In this document: positions 22,001 through 29,589 of the stretch, one piece after another
Layout: each line of letters opens with the position of its first letter
Numbering within the stretch: the first letter of the stretch is position 1
NCBI RefSeq assembly: GCF_000423325.1
Contig: NZ_KE384007.1
Location: 127,491 to 191,490 of the forward strand
DNA: 64,000 nt
Origin: Lysobacter defluvii IMMIB APB-9 = DSM 18482
Lineage (GTDB): Bacteria > Pseudomonadota > Gammaproteobacteria > Xanthomonadales > Xanthomonadaceae
Direction of reading: 5' to 3'
Program-made: the position numbers and the translations under genes
Notes under the pieces: model-generated
The model's database searches: none
Seen by the model: the letters and a program-made list of their open reading frames with translations, nothing else
Told to the model about the DNA's origin: nothing

Positions 22001-22182
22001 GTGGACAGCACGTCCACCCACCACTCGAACCCGCTGGAGAGCGCCTCGTGGCCCTGCCAGCGCTCGACCACCAGCTCGGTGGGGCAGTCCTGCAGGTCCA
22101 GGGCGTACAGGCGCGTGGCGCCGGTGAACCGCGAAAGCGCCGCCAGCGCCTCGCGGGCAACAGTGACTCCGCTGTTGATCAT
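19066..22182 (-). CDS. vgrG: Type VI secretion spike protein VgrG (gp27/gp5-like plus DUF2345), with in-frame repeat insertions
   Basis: A 1038-residue spike-tip protein starting at ATG 22182 with GGAGAG 5 nt upstream. Order: gp27-like region (~1-340, including RDSRVFEDMTVLEIV-type and QYRESDADFIARLLAEEG motifs), gp5/OB region (~500-600, GRVRVRFHFQDG, SCWLRVSQRYAGPGVGSQFLPRVGQEVLV read in parts), DUF2345 (~720-950), then a short C-terminal beta-domain (VRLQDGTPAAGYRYELERADG) of the kind that often docks effectors. Residues ~350-440 are encoded by three dRS3-like repeats and residues ~862-874 by an A-type repeat, all in frame. No other T6SS structural gene is in the window. Confidence 0.92.
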   Translation of the reverse strand: MINSGVTVAREALAALSRFTGATRLYALDLQDCPTELVVERWQGHEALSSGFEWWVDVLSTNAHLPLDPMIGRRATLWTRMADGGRLPRSGLVREAACLGGDGGLARYRLCLVPWTWLLGQGRHSRVFEDMTVLEIVAEVLAGYAPLARWQVADEVGPFLAGEGLPAPARPRSYCVQYRESDADFIARLLAEEGLGWRLEEVPGDDGGESGHQMVVFSDSAAGSQDPSCPANGALRLHRYDGAERGDAIQILGQRESLGPGQLTVLTDDYRHQVLSASAALEAGGEGHRLEAYDFAGPYAFATQTEGARYAGLMAEAAEASRHEWRGRGTVRSFRAGEWFRVAAPSSRIPSSPSTPSSPRTRGSTDSPELLLLSVRHFGINNLPDVVRDGVEALLGPSFPRTGESSDPGLDPRVRGDDGAWGSSRADDGAWGASRRDDDELERAAQAVGYANAFTAIPRTRPWRPVLADETGLRLNPRPTAPGYQTAIVVGGGDGGEIHADAMGRVRVRFHFQDGSGPANDSCWLRVSQRYAGPGVGSQFLPRVGQEVLVGFLEGDIDRPIVVGSLYNGRGEGGVAPTLGGRQGDPVADGLFAEAGDHRPSAQGNLSGGNAPAWHGMSPDAEGHRNAGALSGFKSKEICGEGHNRLVFDDTDGQLRLQLATTHGHSELNLGHLVHQADNYRGSFRGEGFELRTDQWGAIRGARGVWISAWAASPDEPAGDHVPVNALLRQVATLAQAYSDIAGTHLTVRPSAAPLQALDASARSTVDGTSFDAAVASAAERSPAPGANRVPHTADALLALSAPAGIGFVAGQSLHWTTGETLTLSSGAASNAAVAGHLRIHTAQAIGWLANAGSVPSRSAAFPPLPLAGEGRGEGPPNPDALSLVAAQDSLHLEAQTDDLKLQARDTLQLTSTTAQVDLTASKALHLATSGGASITIEDGNIRIACPGEIRVHAQKKEFVGPAQLSREMNSWPEARFERNVCVRLQDGTPAAGYRYELERADGALISGVTDEAGRVPLQRGLSPESVAIRITGKERME
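19559..19596. repeat. A-type palindromic repeat inside vgrG
   Basis: Reverse-complement A unit (CTCACCCC... plus CTCTCCCGC/GCGGGAGAG hairpin) read in frame by vgrG as [13 protein letters not shown]. Outside this copy the DUF2345 sequence continues normally. Confidence 0.8.
20932..21112. repeat. Three dRS3-like repeats inside vgrG
   Basis: ATCCCCGCGCACGCGGGGAT at 20932-20951, ATTCCCCTGTGCGCGGGAAT at 20970-20989 and ATCCCCGCGTGCGCGGGGAT at 21093-21112, with partial copies (repeated CATGCGCCGTCATCC) at ~20890-20935. All are translated in frame as DPRVRGDDG-like peptides within VgrG, between the gp27-like and gp5-like parts. Confidence 0.8.
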
Positions 22183-22324
22183 GCGTCTCTCCGTAGACGC
22201 GCTAAAGCTTAGCCGACGCCTGCCGATACGCAATCGGATGGGGCCGGAAGGGGCATTCTGCGTCAGAAACTGCCTGCGCCCGTCTTCACGATGCGTTAAT
22301 ATCCCGCAACGCCCGGAGGATCGG

Positions 22325-23803
<1,479 letters not shown>

Positions 23804-23835
23804 GAGCGGGGAACGGGGAACCGGGAACGGGAGTA
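23804..23835. repeat. GGGAACN heptamer repeat
   Basis: A short run of imperfect GGGAAC heptamers directly after the pilR stop, the same repeat family as at 39873-40071 and 41095-41122. Nothing else is recognisable in the 98-nt pilR to antitoxin gap. Confidence 0.6.
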
Positions 23836-23901
23836 CGCGGTCAGCTGACCGATCCGGGGCTGTGGTACGGTGCGGGAACACATACGCACCAACGCACCAG
23901 C

Positions 23902-24138
23902 ATGAGTCGCCTGACTATCACTCTGTCCGACGAGCGCTATCGCGCCTTGAAGGAAGCCTCCGCACAGCGTGGAAAGACGATCGGCCAGCTGATCGACGAG
24001 AGCCTGGAGTTTTACGGGATCAAGTCGCACGACGACGCCCGCGCACTGGTCCGGCGTGCGCGCCGTGGCGCGGCGCTTGCGCCGGAAGAAGCACTCGCGC
24101 TCGCTGTCGAAGAGGTACGCGGGGCGCGTCGCGAATGA
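23902..24138 (+). CDS. Ribbon-helix-helix (CopG-type) antitoxin
   Basis: A 78-residue protein whose first ~45 residues form a clear RHH motif: MSRLTITLSDERYRALKEAS, then RGKTIGQLIDESLEFYGI. The charged C-terminal tail would wrap the toxin. It is followed by a PIN-domain gene with a 4-nt ATGA overlap, so the two form a VapBC-like operon that the antitoxin probably autoregulates. The pair sits between pilR and the minor-pilin operon. Confidence 0.85.
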   Translation: MSRLTITLSDERYRALKEASAQRGKTIGQLIDESLEFYGIKSHDDARALVRRARRGAALAPEEALALAVEEVRGARRE

Positions 24139-24602
24139 CCGGACCCGTGATCGTCGACACCAACATCGTGGTGGCGGGACTCCTGGCCTCCCGCGATGAC
24201 GCGCCGGTCGCGTGGATCCTGGACGGCATGCTCGGTGCCAGCTTCCCGTTCGTGGTTTCCGAGGCGCTACTGGCCGAGTACCGGGACGTGCTGGACCGGC
24301 CGCGGCTCTGTCGTGCGCATGGGCTGGCACCCCGGGAACGCGAGATCGTGCTGACCCGCATCGCCTGCAACGCCATCGTGCTGGAACCCCATCCCGCAGC
24401 ACCTGCTCCCGATCCCGGCGACCAGCACCTGTGGGAACTGCTGACTGCGCGCGAGGACCTGCGCCTTGTCACGGGAGACCTGCAGCTCCTTTCGGCGGAG
24501 GAGACGTCCGGCCGCGTGTGGAGCGCGGAGCAATTCGTCGCGGAGGCACGCGGCGGCCGGCGCGGATACCCGGTGCAGGAGCAGTCCGCGCAATACGCGT
24601 GA
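24135..24602 (+). CDS. PIN-domain toxin (VapC-like ribonuclease)
   Basis: The 155-residue protein carries the acidic PIN signature: VIVDTNIVVAGLL (Asp8), SEALLAEYRDVL (Glu), PDPGDQHLWELL (Asp) and LVTGDLQLL (Asp). It belongs to the PIN_3-like group of putative toxins; such enzymes cut RNA (tRNA or rRNA in studied cases). The start at 24135 overlaps the antitoxin stop. The 3' end is 24 nt from the convergent pilX-like gene. Confidence 0.85.
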   Translation: MTGPVIVDTNIVVAGLLASRDDAPVAWILDGMLGASFPFVVSEALLAEYRDVLDRPRLCRAHGLAPREREIVLTRIACNAIVLEPHPAAPAPDPGDQHLWELLTAREDLRLVTGDLQLLSAEETSGRVWSAEQFVAEARGGRRGYPVQEQSAQYA

Positions 24603-24625
24603 TGCCGCGTACACGATCCGCGCAG

Positions 24626-26755
24626 CTACAAATACCGCGACCACTGCACCGTAGCCGTATTGCCCTCCACCGGCTCACCTAGCTCGGGCTCCGGCTCGCA
24701 ATCGACCATGCATGGAATCGGCGCGCTGGGGTCGTAGTCGTCCGACCCGCTGCCCAGATCCATGGTCGTCGAGCCGCCCATCCGGATCTCGTCGCTCGCG
24801 CCGGCGCGCTGTGCGGCGCTGACGATGCGGCCGTTGAGGGTGGTGCTGCCGCCGGTGCGGAGCAGGTTGCCGGCCATCACCGCGCCGTCGGCGCGGGTGG
24901 AGGCGCCCAGGTCGATGTCGCCGCCTACGAAGCCGCCGCCCGGTGCCAGTCCGCCGGCCAGGTAGGCGATGTTGCCGAGCGGCTCGCCGGTCATCGTGCC
25001 GTCCTCGATGTTGCACAGGTTCGCCGGCACCAGCTCGGCGAAGTGGCTGTACACCCCCATCCGAGTTCCGGCCGGGGCCGCATTGCGGCAGGTCGTGGCG
25101 TACCCCGCGTAGTTGGGGGACACGGTGCGGTGGCTGCCGGAGGTGTTGAGGTTGCCGGTGGCCAGGAAGGTGTTGACGTAGGTGCCGTTGCCCACCTGCA
25201 GGTCGCCGTCGAACCACGCCACGCCGCGCGCCATGCTGGTCCCGTCGACGGTCCACTTGCCCCGGTCATAGGTAAAGCAGGCGTTGTACTCCGAGAAGCC
25301 TTGGCAGATCGTCGCCACCGGCCGCTGGCACACCCCGTTGCGCAGGTCGCCGGGGCGGCACAGCCAGTCCTTGCGGCCGTCCTGGCGCTCGCCGAGCACG
25401 TAGGTGCCATCCGGGATCCCGGCCACCTGCGACACTTGCACCTGGATCCGGTTGCCGACGTACTCGAACACGTAGTTGGCCGCCGCGCGCAGCGGGTACA
25501 CGTCGATGCGGTAGCCGGGCATCTGCACCTCGGGCACTTCCGGGATGGAGACCGGGACCACCGGCTCCACGGTGTCGCGGGGCCGCACCGTCCCGGCCGA
25601 GAACGACCCCGTCAGCGTCAGTCCGCCGCGCGCGGCCACGGTGTCGAAGCGGCCCCAGCCCTCCCCGCGCACCTGCCCGTTGGCGTGCGCCAGGCCGGCA
25701 CCGGCCGCGGTCGCGGTGATGTTGCCGCGCGAGCGCAGCGTCGGTGCCGCCCCGCTCTTGCCCCCGTTGTAGCGGATGTTGCCGTTGGCGTGGATGGTGC
25801 CTGCACGGCCGCCGGAGCCCGACCAGTCCACGTCGGCCTCGGTGGCGATGGAGGTAATGTTCACCCCGCCGGCGCTGACCCTGACCCCACCCCGCGATTC
25901 CACTACCGAGCCGTTGCCGCCGGCGAAAAGCACCCGCCCGTTGGCCCGCACCGTCATCGGGCTTGATCCGCCGCGGATGGTCACGTCGCCGCGGCTGCGG
26001 ATCTCGCCGACGCCGGAGCTGCCCGTGAGCTCGACATTGCCGTTGGCGTGCACCGCCCCGACCTGGATGTTGCTGCCGATGGACACGTCGCCGGTGGCAC
26101 GCAGGGTGTCGATGCCGGTGATTGAGGCACTGTCGAGCCGCGCGTTGCCGTTGACGTTGATCACCGCGTTGTCCGGGCCGCGGAACTGGATGCTGCCGGT
26201 CAGGTCCAGGTTGCGGTGGATGTCCATCGCGTGGATCACGCCGCCGCCACCCGACGGCGGCGGGGTGGTCCCGCTGCCATCGCCTGGGACGACCCGGTAG
26301 ACCACTTCCACCAGCGAGGTCGACTGCGCCGGCGTACCGCGCGCGGCCATTCCCGACACCTGGGCCGTGACCCGGTAGTACGGCCCCACCATGCCGCTTC
26401 CCGGCACCTCCACCACCTCGGTGATGCGGGCAGTGATGCCCATGTCGCCGCCGATCGCCAGCGGTGCGCCCTCGCGACCCCAGTCGGCGATGACGTCGCC
26501 GTCCACCGCCTCCAGGTAGCGCCGCACGAGCTGCACCCCACGCCACGCGGTGGCCTGCGCCGGCGCCGTGGAGTGCACGGCCAGTTGGCGCTCCTGCGCC
26601 CCGCTGAGCACGTGGTAGCTGCCGAACGCCGCGGCCGTCACCACCAGCCCGAGCATGACGACGATAAGGAGCGTGGCTACGCCGCGGTCCCGTCCCTTGA
26701 ACCTGCTCCCGTCATTCCCGCGCACGCGGGAATCCAGCGCCCTCACGACCTTCAT
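24626..26755 (-). CDS. Giant PilX-like minor pilin fused to a repetitive, probably beta-solenoid, C-terminal domain
   Basis: A 709-residue protein, against ~170-200 for ordinary PilX. Residues 26-45 (VATLLIVVMLGLVVTAAAFG) are the pilin hydrophobic helix after a Gly (RDRG) suited to prepilin peptidase; residues ~46-157 look like PilX. A DGSGTTPPPSGGGG linker (159-172) leads to ~200 residues of short repeats built on ANG/SRG motifs (HANGNV 236, SRGDVTI 254, ANGRVLF 271, HANGNIRY 322, SRGNITA 342, HANGQV 357), then a Cys-containing region (C466, 476, 484, 493, 556, 581) and a tail like those in DUF7305 pilus-assembly proteins (STTLNGRIVSAA). ATG 26755 overlaps the pilW stop (ATGA). The unusual leader DSRVRGNDG is encoded by a dRS3-like repeat. 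A surface/tip adhesive role is inferred. Confidence 0.75.
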   Translation of the reverse strand: MKVVRALDSRVRGNDGSRFKGRDRGVATLLIVVMLGLVVTAAAFGSYHVLSGAQERQLAVHSTAPAQATAWRGVQLVRRYLEAVDGDVIADWGREGAPLAIGGDMGITARITEVVEVPGSGMVGPYYRVTAQVSGMAARGTPAQSTSLVEVVYRVVPGDGSGTTPPPSGGGGVIHAMDIHRNLDLTGSIQFRGPDNAVINVNGNARLDSASITGIDTLRATGDVSIGSNIQVGAVHANGNVELTGSSGVGEIRSRGDVTIRGGSSPMTVRANGRVLFAGGNGSVVESRGGVRVSAGGVNITSIATEADVDWSGSGGRAGTIHANGNIRYNGGKSGAAPTLRSRGNITATAAGAGLAHANGQVRGEGWGRFDTVAARGGLTLTGSFSAGTVRPRDTVEPVVPVSIPEVPEVQMPGYRIDVYPLRAAANYVFEYVGNRIQVQVSQVAGIPDGTYVLGERQDGRKDWLCRPGDLRNGVCQRPVATICQGFSEYNACFTYDRGKWTVDGTSMARGVAWFDGDLQVGNGTYVNTFLATGNLNTSGSHRTVSPNYAGYATTCRNAAPAGTRMGVYSHFAELVPANLCNIEDGTMTGEPLGNIAYLAGGLAPGGGFVGGDIDLGASTRADGAVMAGNLLRTGGSTTLNGRIVSAAQRAGASDEIRMGGSTTMDLGSGSDDYDPSAPIPCMVDCEPEPELGEPVEGNTATVQWSRYL
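26714..26733. repeat. dRS3-like repeat at the start of the pilX-like gene
   Basis: ATTCCCGCGCACGCGGGAAT, fitting ATTCCC-N8-GGGAAT. It encodes residues ~8-14 of the pilin leader and is identical over 20 bp to the copy inside murF (50670-50689). Confidence 0.85.
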
Positions 26756-27456
26756 AAGCTCGGCAAGCACATGGTGAACAACTCCCCCCGCCCGATCCGC
26801 AACTGCACCGCCGGGTGCTCCGCCAGCTCCCGCGACGGCCCATAGGTAGAGCACGCACTGGCCGCCACCCGCTGGAACCGCGCGCCCGCCAGCCCGAAGC
26901 CGCCCACTTCGTCCGGCCGTCCCGGATCGAAGGCGATCTCCGACGCCAGCAACCGCGGCGGCGGCTGTCCGGCCTGCCCCCAGGGCAAGCCAGGCTGGTC
27001 GGCGCTGTTGCACTCTACTGGCGGCAGGAAATACAGCCCACCCGCGCCCGGATCCGACGCGCCCGCCGGCGCCACCACCGCGCCGCCGCCGGACCCTGCG
27101 CCCGCGGCGGCCGGATCCGCCAGCACCAGCCCCGCGCACTGCAGGCGCAGGTCATCGAGCACCGGCCGGAACCGCCACACCACCCGCTGGCCGTCCGGGG
27201 CGACCCACAGGCTGCTGCCCGGCGTCCCCGGCTCGATGCCGAAGCCGGCCTGCTGCATCTCCATCTGCGCCGCCATCGCAGCCGAGGCGACCTGGCCGTC
27301 GCGCTGGGCCAGCCGCGTGGTATCGCGGGACACCGCGACCATGCCCTGGTACAGCGCCAGCATTGCGGCGACGGTCAGCAGCGACAGCGCCATGCCGACC
27401 ATCAGGCCGACCAGGGTTTCCCCCGCAATCCCGGCAGGGCGCGCGACCGGCTTCAT
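26752..27456 (-). CDS. pilW: Minor pilin PilW-like protein
   Basis: A 234-residue prepilin-like protein that would join the pilus-tip priming complex. The hydrophobic N-terminal helix, GETLVGLMVGMALSLLTVA, and QRDGQVASAAMAAQMEMQQAGFGI match the PilW pattern. The cleavage motif is degenerate: GIAGETLVG lacks the usual G-F-T-L-I-E order and the Glu5 position is unclear. ATG 27456 overlaps the pilV stop by 4 nt, and its own stop overlaps the pilX-like start, so the operon is tightly coupled. Confidence 0.83.
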   Translation of the reverse strand: MKPVARPAGIAGETLVGLMVGMALSLLTVAAMLALYQGMVAVSRDTTRLAQRDGQVASAAMAAQMEMQQAGFGIEPGTPGSSLWVAPDGQRVVWRFRPVLDDLRLQCAGLVLADPAAAGAGSGGGAVVAPAGASDPGAGGLYFLPPVECNSADQPGLPWGQAGQPPPRLLASEIAFDPGRPDEVGGFGLAGARFQRVAASACSTYGPSRELAEHPAVQLRIGRGELFTMCLPSL

Positions 27457-27884
27457 TGCAGCGTCCCCACCACCAGCGCGGGGCCGTCGTCGCGACCGGC
27501 CCCGAGGTGCTCGGCCGCCACCCGCAACACCACGGCGCGCGGCGCTTCCACCGACAAGGTGCCGGCGCCGGGCGCCGCGATCGCCACCACCGACGGAGCG
27601 GACTGGCACTCCACCTCAATCGGCACCTGGCGGCCGGCGATGTCCACCGTGTGCCCACCCGGCGCATCGCAAAGGCCCTCGCCCTGGGTGCGCAGCAGCC
27701 GGCGCATCTCGACCATCGCCAGGGTCTCGGCGCGCAGGTCCGCCTGGCGCGCAGCCAGTTGCCCGCCCACGTGCAGCATCCCGGCGCCCAGCAGGCCGGT
27801 AAGCAGCACCCCGACCAGCGCCTCCATCAGCACGCCGCCACGTTCGCGCCGCCAGCGCGTCGCCGGGTCAGAGCAGCTCGACAT
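27453..27884 (-). CDS. pilV: Minor pilin PilV-like protein
   Basis: A 143-residue prepilin with leader ending RRERG, then GVLMEALVGVLLTGLLG, placing Glu at +5 if cleavage follows the first Gly. The helix and the MVEMRRLLR region match type IV pilus assembly protein PilV. ATG 27884 lies inside the fimT 3' end (17-nt overlap). Confidence 0.82.
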   Translation of the reverse strand: MSSCSDPATRWRRERGGVLMEALVGVLLTGLLGAGMLHVGGQLAARQADLRAETLAMVEMRRLLRTQGEGLCDAPGGHTVDIAGRQVPIEVECQSAPSVVAIAAPGAGTLSVEAPRAVVLRVAAEHLGAGRDDGPALVVGTLQ

Positions 27885-28317
27885 CGGCCGGTGCCCTCCG
27901 TTCCCCCGAATGCACGCGCACCCGCGGCGCCCAGGTGCAGTCCGGCGCGGTGGCCGGATCCGGGCGCAGGCCGCGGCTGTCGAAGGCAACGCAGGCGAAT
28001 GGCACCCCGCCGTCATCCCGCAGCGCCACGCCGGAATGCAGGTCCGCCTGCCAGCTGACCTCACCGTTGGCGACCCGCACCACCTGCAACGTGTTGCCGC
28101 GCAGGCGCACGAGCGCCGCCGCCTGCCCCGCCGCGCGCCCGTCCGGGTTGCGGATCGCCAGCGCCCGCGCCCGGCCGAGCGCCTCCTCGAGCTCCCCGCG
28201 CGCCTCGGCCTGCCGCGCCCCCGCCGCCCATGTGGCCGCGGCCGGCAGCGCAAGCGCGGCGAGGACGGCGATCACCGCCACCGTCACCATCAGCTCGACC
28301 AGCGTGAAGCCCCTCAC
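27868..28317 (-). CDS. fimT: Minor pseudopilin FimT/GspH-like protein
   Basis: A 149-residue protein starting at GTG 28317 with only a 3-residue leader: VRG then FTLVELMVTVAVIAVLAALALPA, a perfect prepilin signature with Glu5. A GGAGGTG Shine-Dalgarno precedes it. The GspH/FimT body contains RARALAIRNPDG and the late Cys pair (FACVAF, PDCTW). Start overlaps the pilE stop (GTGA). FimT homologues have been linked to DNA uptake in transformation. Confidence 0.85.
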   Translation of the reverse strand: MRGFTLVELMVTVAVIAVLAALALPAAATWAAGARQAEARGELEEALGRARALAIRNPDGRAAGQAAALVRLRGNTLQVVRVANGEVSWQADLHSGVALRDDGGVPFACVAFDSRGLRPDPATAPDCTWAPRVRVHSGERRAPADVELL

Positions 28318-28730
28318 CAGCCCACCTCCCCCGCCGCATCGCAGGCGGGCGTGGACTCGCGCACGTTGCCGGTGCGCAGGACCAGCTCGCAGCCACTGAG
28401 CTTGCCGCCGCCCTGCCAGGTGGCCGTGACCGCGAACCCGCCGCCCGGCAGCGGGCGGTAGTCGAAGGCGAAGTCGCCGGGCTCCGAGCCGGGGCTCCAG
28501 CCGGGGAACTGCGCGGTACCCGCTGCTGTCGGGTAGGACAAGGTGCGCTGGCGGTGGTTCTCGACGTTGGCGACCAGCGCCGCCAGGTCGCCCTGGGCCA
28601 GCCGGACCTTGGAGCGCAGGACATGGTTGGAGTACGACGGCCAAGCGAGGGCCGCCAGGATCGCGACGACCGCGACGGCGATCATCAACTCGATCAACGT
28701 GAAGCCCAGGAGGCGCAGCCAACGTCCCAT
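28314..28730 (-). CDS. pilE: Minor pilin PilE-like (type IV pilin protein)
   Basis: First gene of the minor-pilin operon; 138 residues with leader MGRWLRLLG, then FTLIELMIAVAVVAILAALAWPSY. The rest matches the pilE family of pilus assembly proteins, with a C-terminal Cys pair (GCELVL, PACDAAG) likely forming the D-region disulfide. Another Met three codons upstream (28739) is possible; neither has a strong Shine-Dalgarno. Confidence 0.85.
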   Translation of the reverse strand: MGRWLRLLGFTLIELMIAVAVVAILAALAWPSYSNHVLRSKVRLAQGDLAALVANVENHRQRTLSYPTAAGTAQFPGWSPGSEPGDFAFDYRPLPGGGFAVTATWQGGGKLSGCELVLRTGNVRESTPACDAAGEVGW

Positions 28731-28843
28731 GGCGCACATGCTAGGAACGCGCGGCACAGCGCGCCGTGAACCCCCGGACCCGCGGTCCGCGCACGCACGG
28801 CACACCCGGAGTCAGGCCTTCCCCTACCCCGCCCCGACACATC

Positions 28844-28875
28844 GCGTCAGGTTCCAACCCGGAACTGACGCTTTT
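28844..28875. promoter_or_regulatory. Inverted repeat between pilE and pilA
   Basis: GCGTCAGGTTCC (28844-28855) pairs with GGAACTGACGC (28861-28871) with one bulged base, followed by TTTT. It lies in the 342-nt divergent region between the minor-pilin operon and pilA, 87 nt upstream of the sigma-54 element, where no gene ends on the plus strand. An operator is as likely as a terminator. The rest of 28740-28957 shows nothing recognisable. Confidence 0.45.
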
Positions 28876-28957
28876 GGTCACCCCGCTCCGCGACGGGGCA
28901 CAGACCGACCGTGACGGGCCACCCAGTTCAGCCTCCCGGCCCCCGACGCAGCAGGGT

Positions 28958-28972
28958 TGGCACGCCTCATGC
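28958..28972 (+). promoter_or_regulatory. Sigma-54 (-24/-12) promoter of pilA
   Basis: TGGCACGCCTCATGC matches TGGCACG-N4-TTGC at every defined position except one (A for T), with correct GG/GC spacing. Transcription from ~28984 would give an ~89-nt leader to pilA. This fits PilR/RpoN control known for pilA in Pseudomonas and Xanthomonas. Confidence 0.8.
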
Positions 28973-29072
28973 GTAGCCCTACATGCACGTGCTTTACGTG
29001 CAACGCCGCCCGAGGACCGGAACGCCGGCACGAAGGGCACGTGAGAACCAACCACTCCTAGGGGATTTACAA

Positions 29073-29504
29073 ATGAAGAAGTCGATGCAGAAGGGTTTCA
29101 CCCTGATCGAGCTGATGATCGTTGTGGCGATCATTGCGATTTTGGCGGCTATTGCGCTGCCGGCATATCAGGACTACGTGGCTCGCTCGCAGGTTTCCGA
29201 AGGCGCGAGCCTTGCCGCCGGTGCCAAGACCGGCGTTGCTGAAGAGTACGCGAATACCGGCGATTTCACCGGTATCGACAATACCGCCGCTGGATTGGAC
29301 GCCGCTGCGAACATTAATGGAAAGTACGTTACCCAGGTGGAAGTGGAAGACGGGGTTATTACGGTGACGTACGGCAATGACGCGAGCGCGAAGATCGCGG
29401 CCGCCACGCTCGTATATGAACCCACTGACCAGGGTGGCTCGATCAGCTGGCAGTGCGACAACAGCACGCTCGATGCCAAGTACCTGCCGAGCGCTTGCCG
29501 CTAA
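29073..29504 (+). CDS. pilA: Major type IV pilin PilA
   Basis: Structural subunit of the pilus fibre. The 143-residue prepilin has leader MKKSMQKG, then FTLIELMIVVAIIAILAAIALPAY with Glu5, the alpha-helical spine, and a C-terminal disulfide loop between Cys in WQCDNS and the final SACR. AGGGG lies ~9 nt before ATG 29073. A sigma-54 promoter precedes it and a strong terminator follows. Third codon positions are visibly less GC-rich than in the flanking genes. Confidence 0.95.
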   Translation: MKKSMQKGFTLIELMIVVAIIAILAAIALPAYQDYVARSQVSEGASLAAGAKTGVAEEYANTGDFTGIDNTAAGLDAAANINGKYVTQVEVEDGVITVTYGNDASAKIAAATLVYEPTDQGGSISWQCDNSTLDAKYLPSACR

Positions 29505-29520
29505 GCGATCAGCAAGTCAG

Positions 29521-29553
29521 AACGAACCCCGCCGCCGGCGGGGTTCGTTTTTT
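29521..29553 (+). terminator. Rho-independent terminator after pilA
   Basis: A perfect 13-bp stem (29521-29533 with 29537-29549), 3-nt GCC loop and a T-run to 29553. It should separate abundant pilA mRNA from pilB. Confidence 0.92.
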
Positions 29554-29589
29554 GTACCATCGATAGCCTAGGCTATCCACATCCAACAT

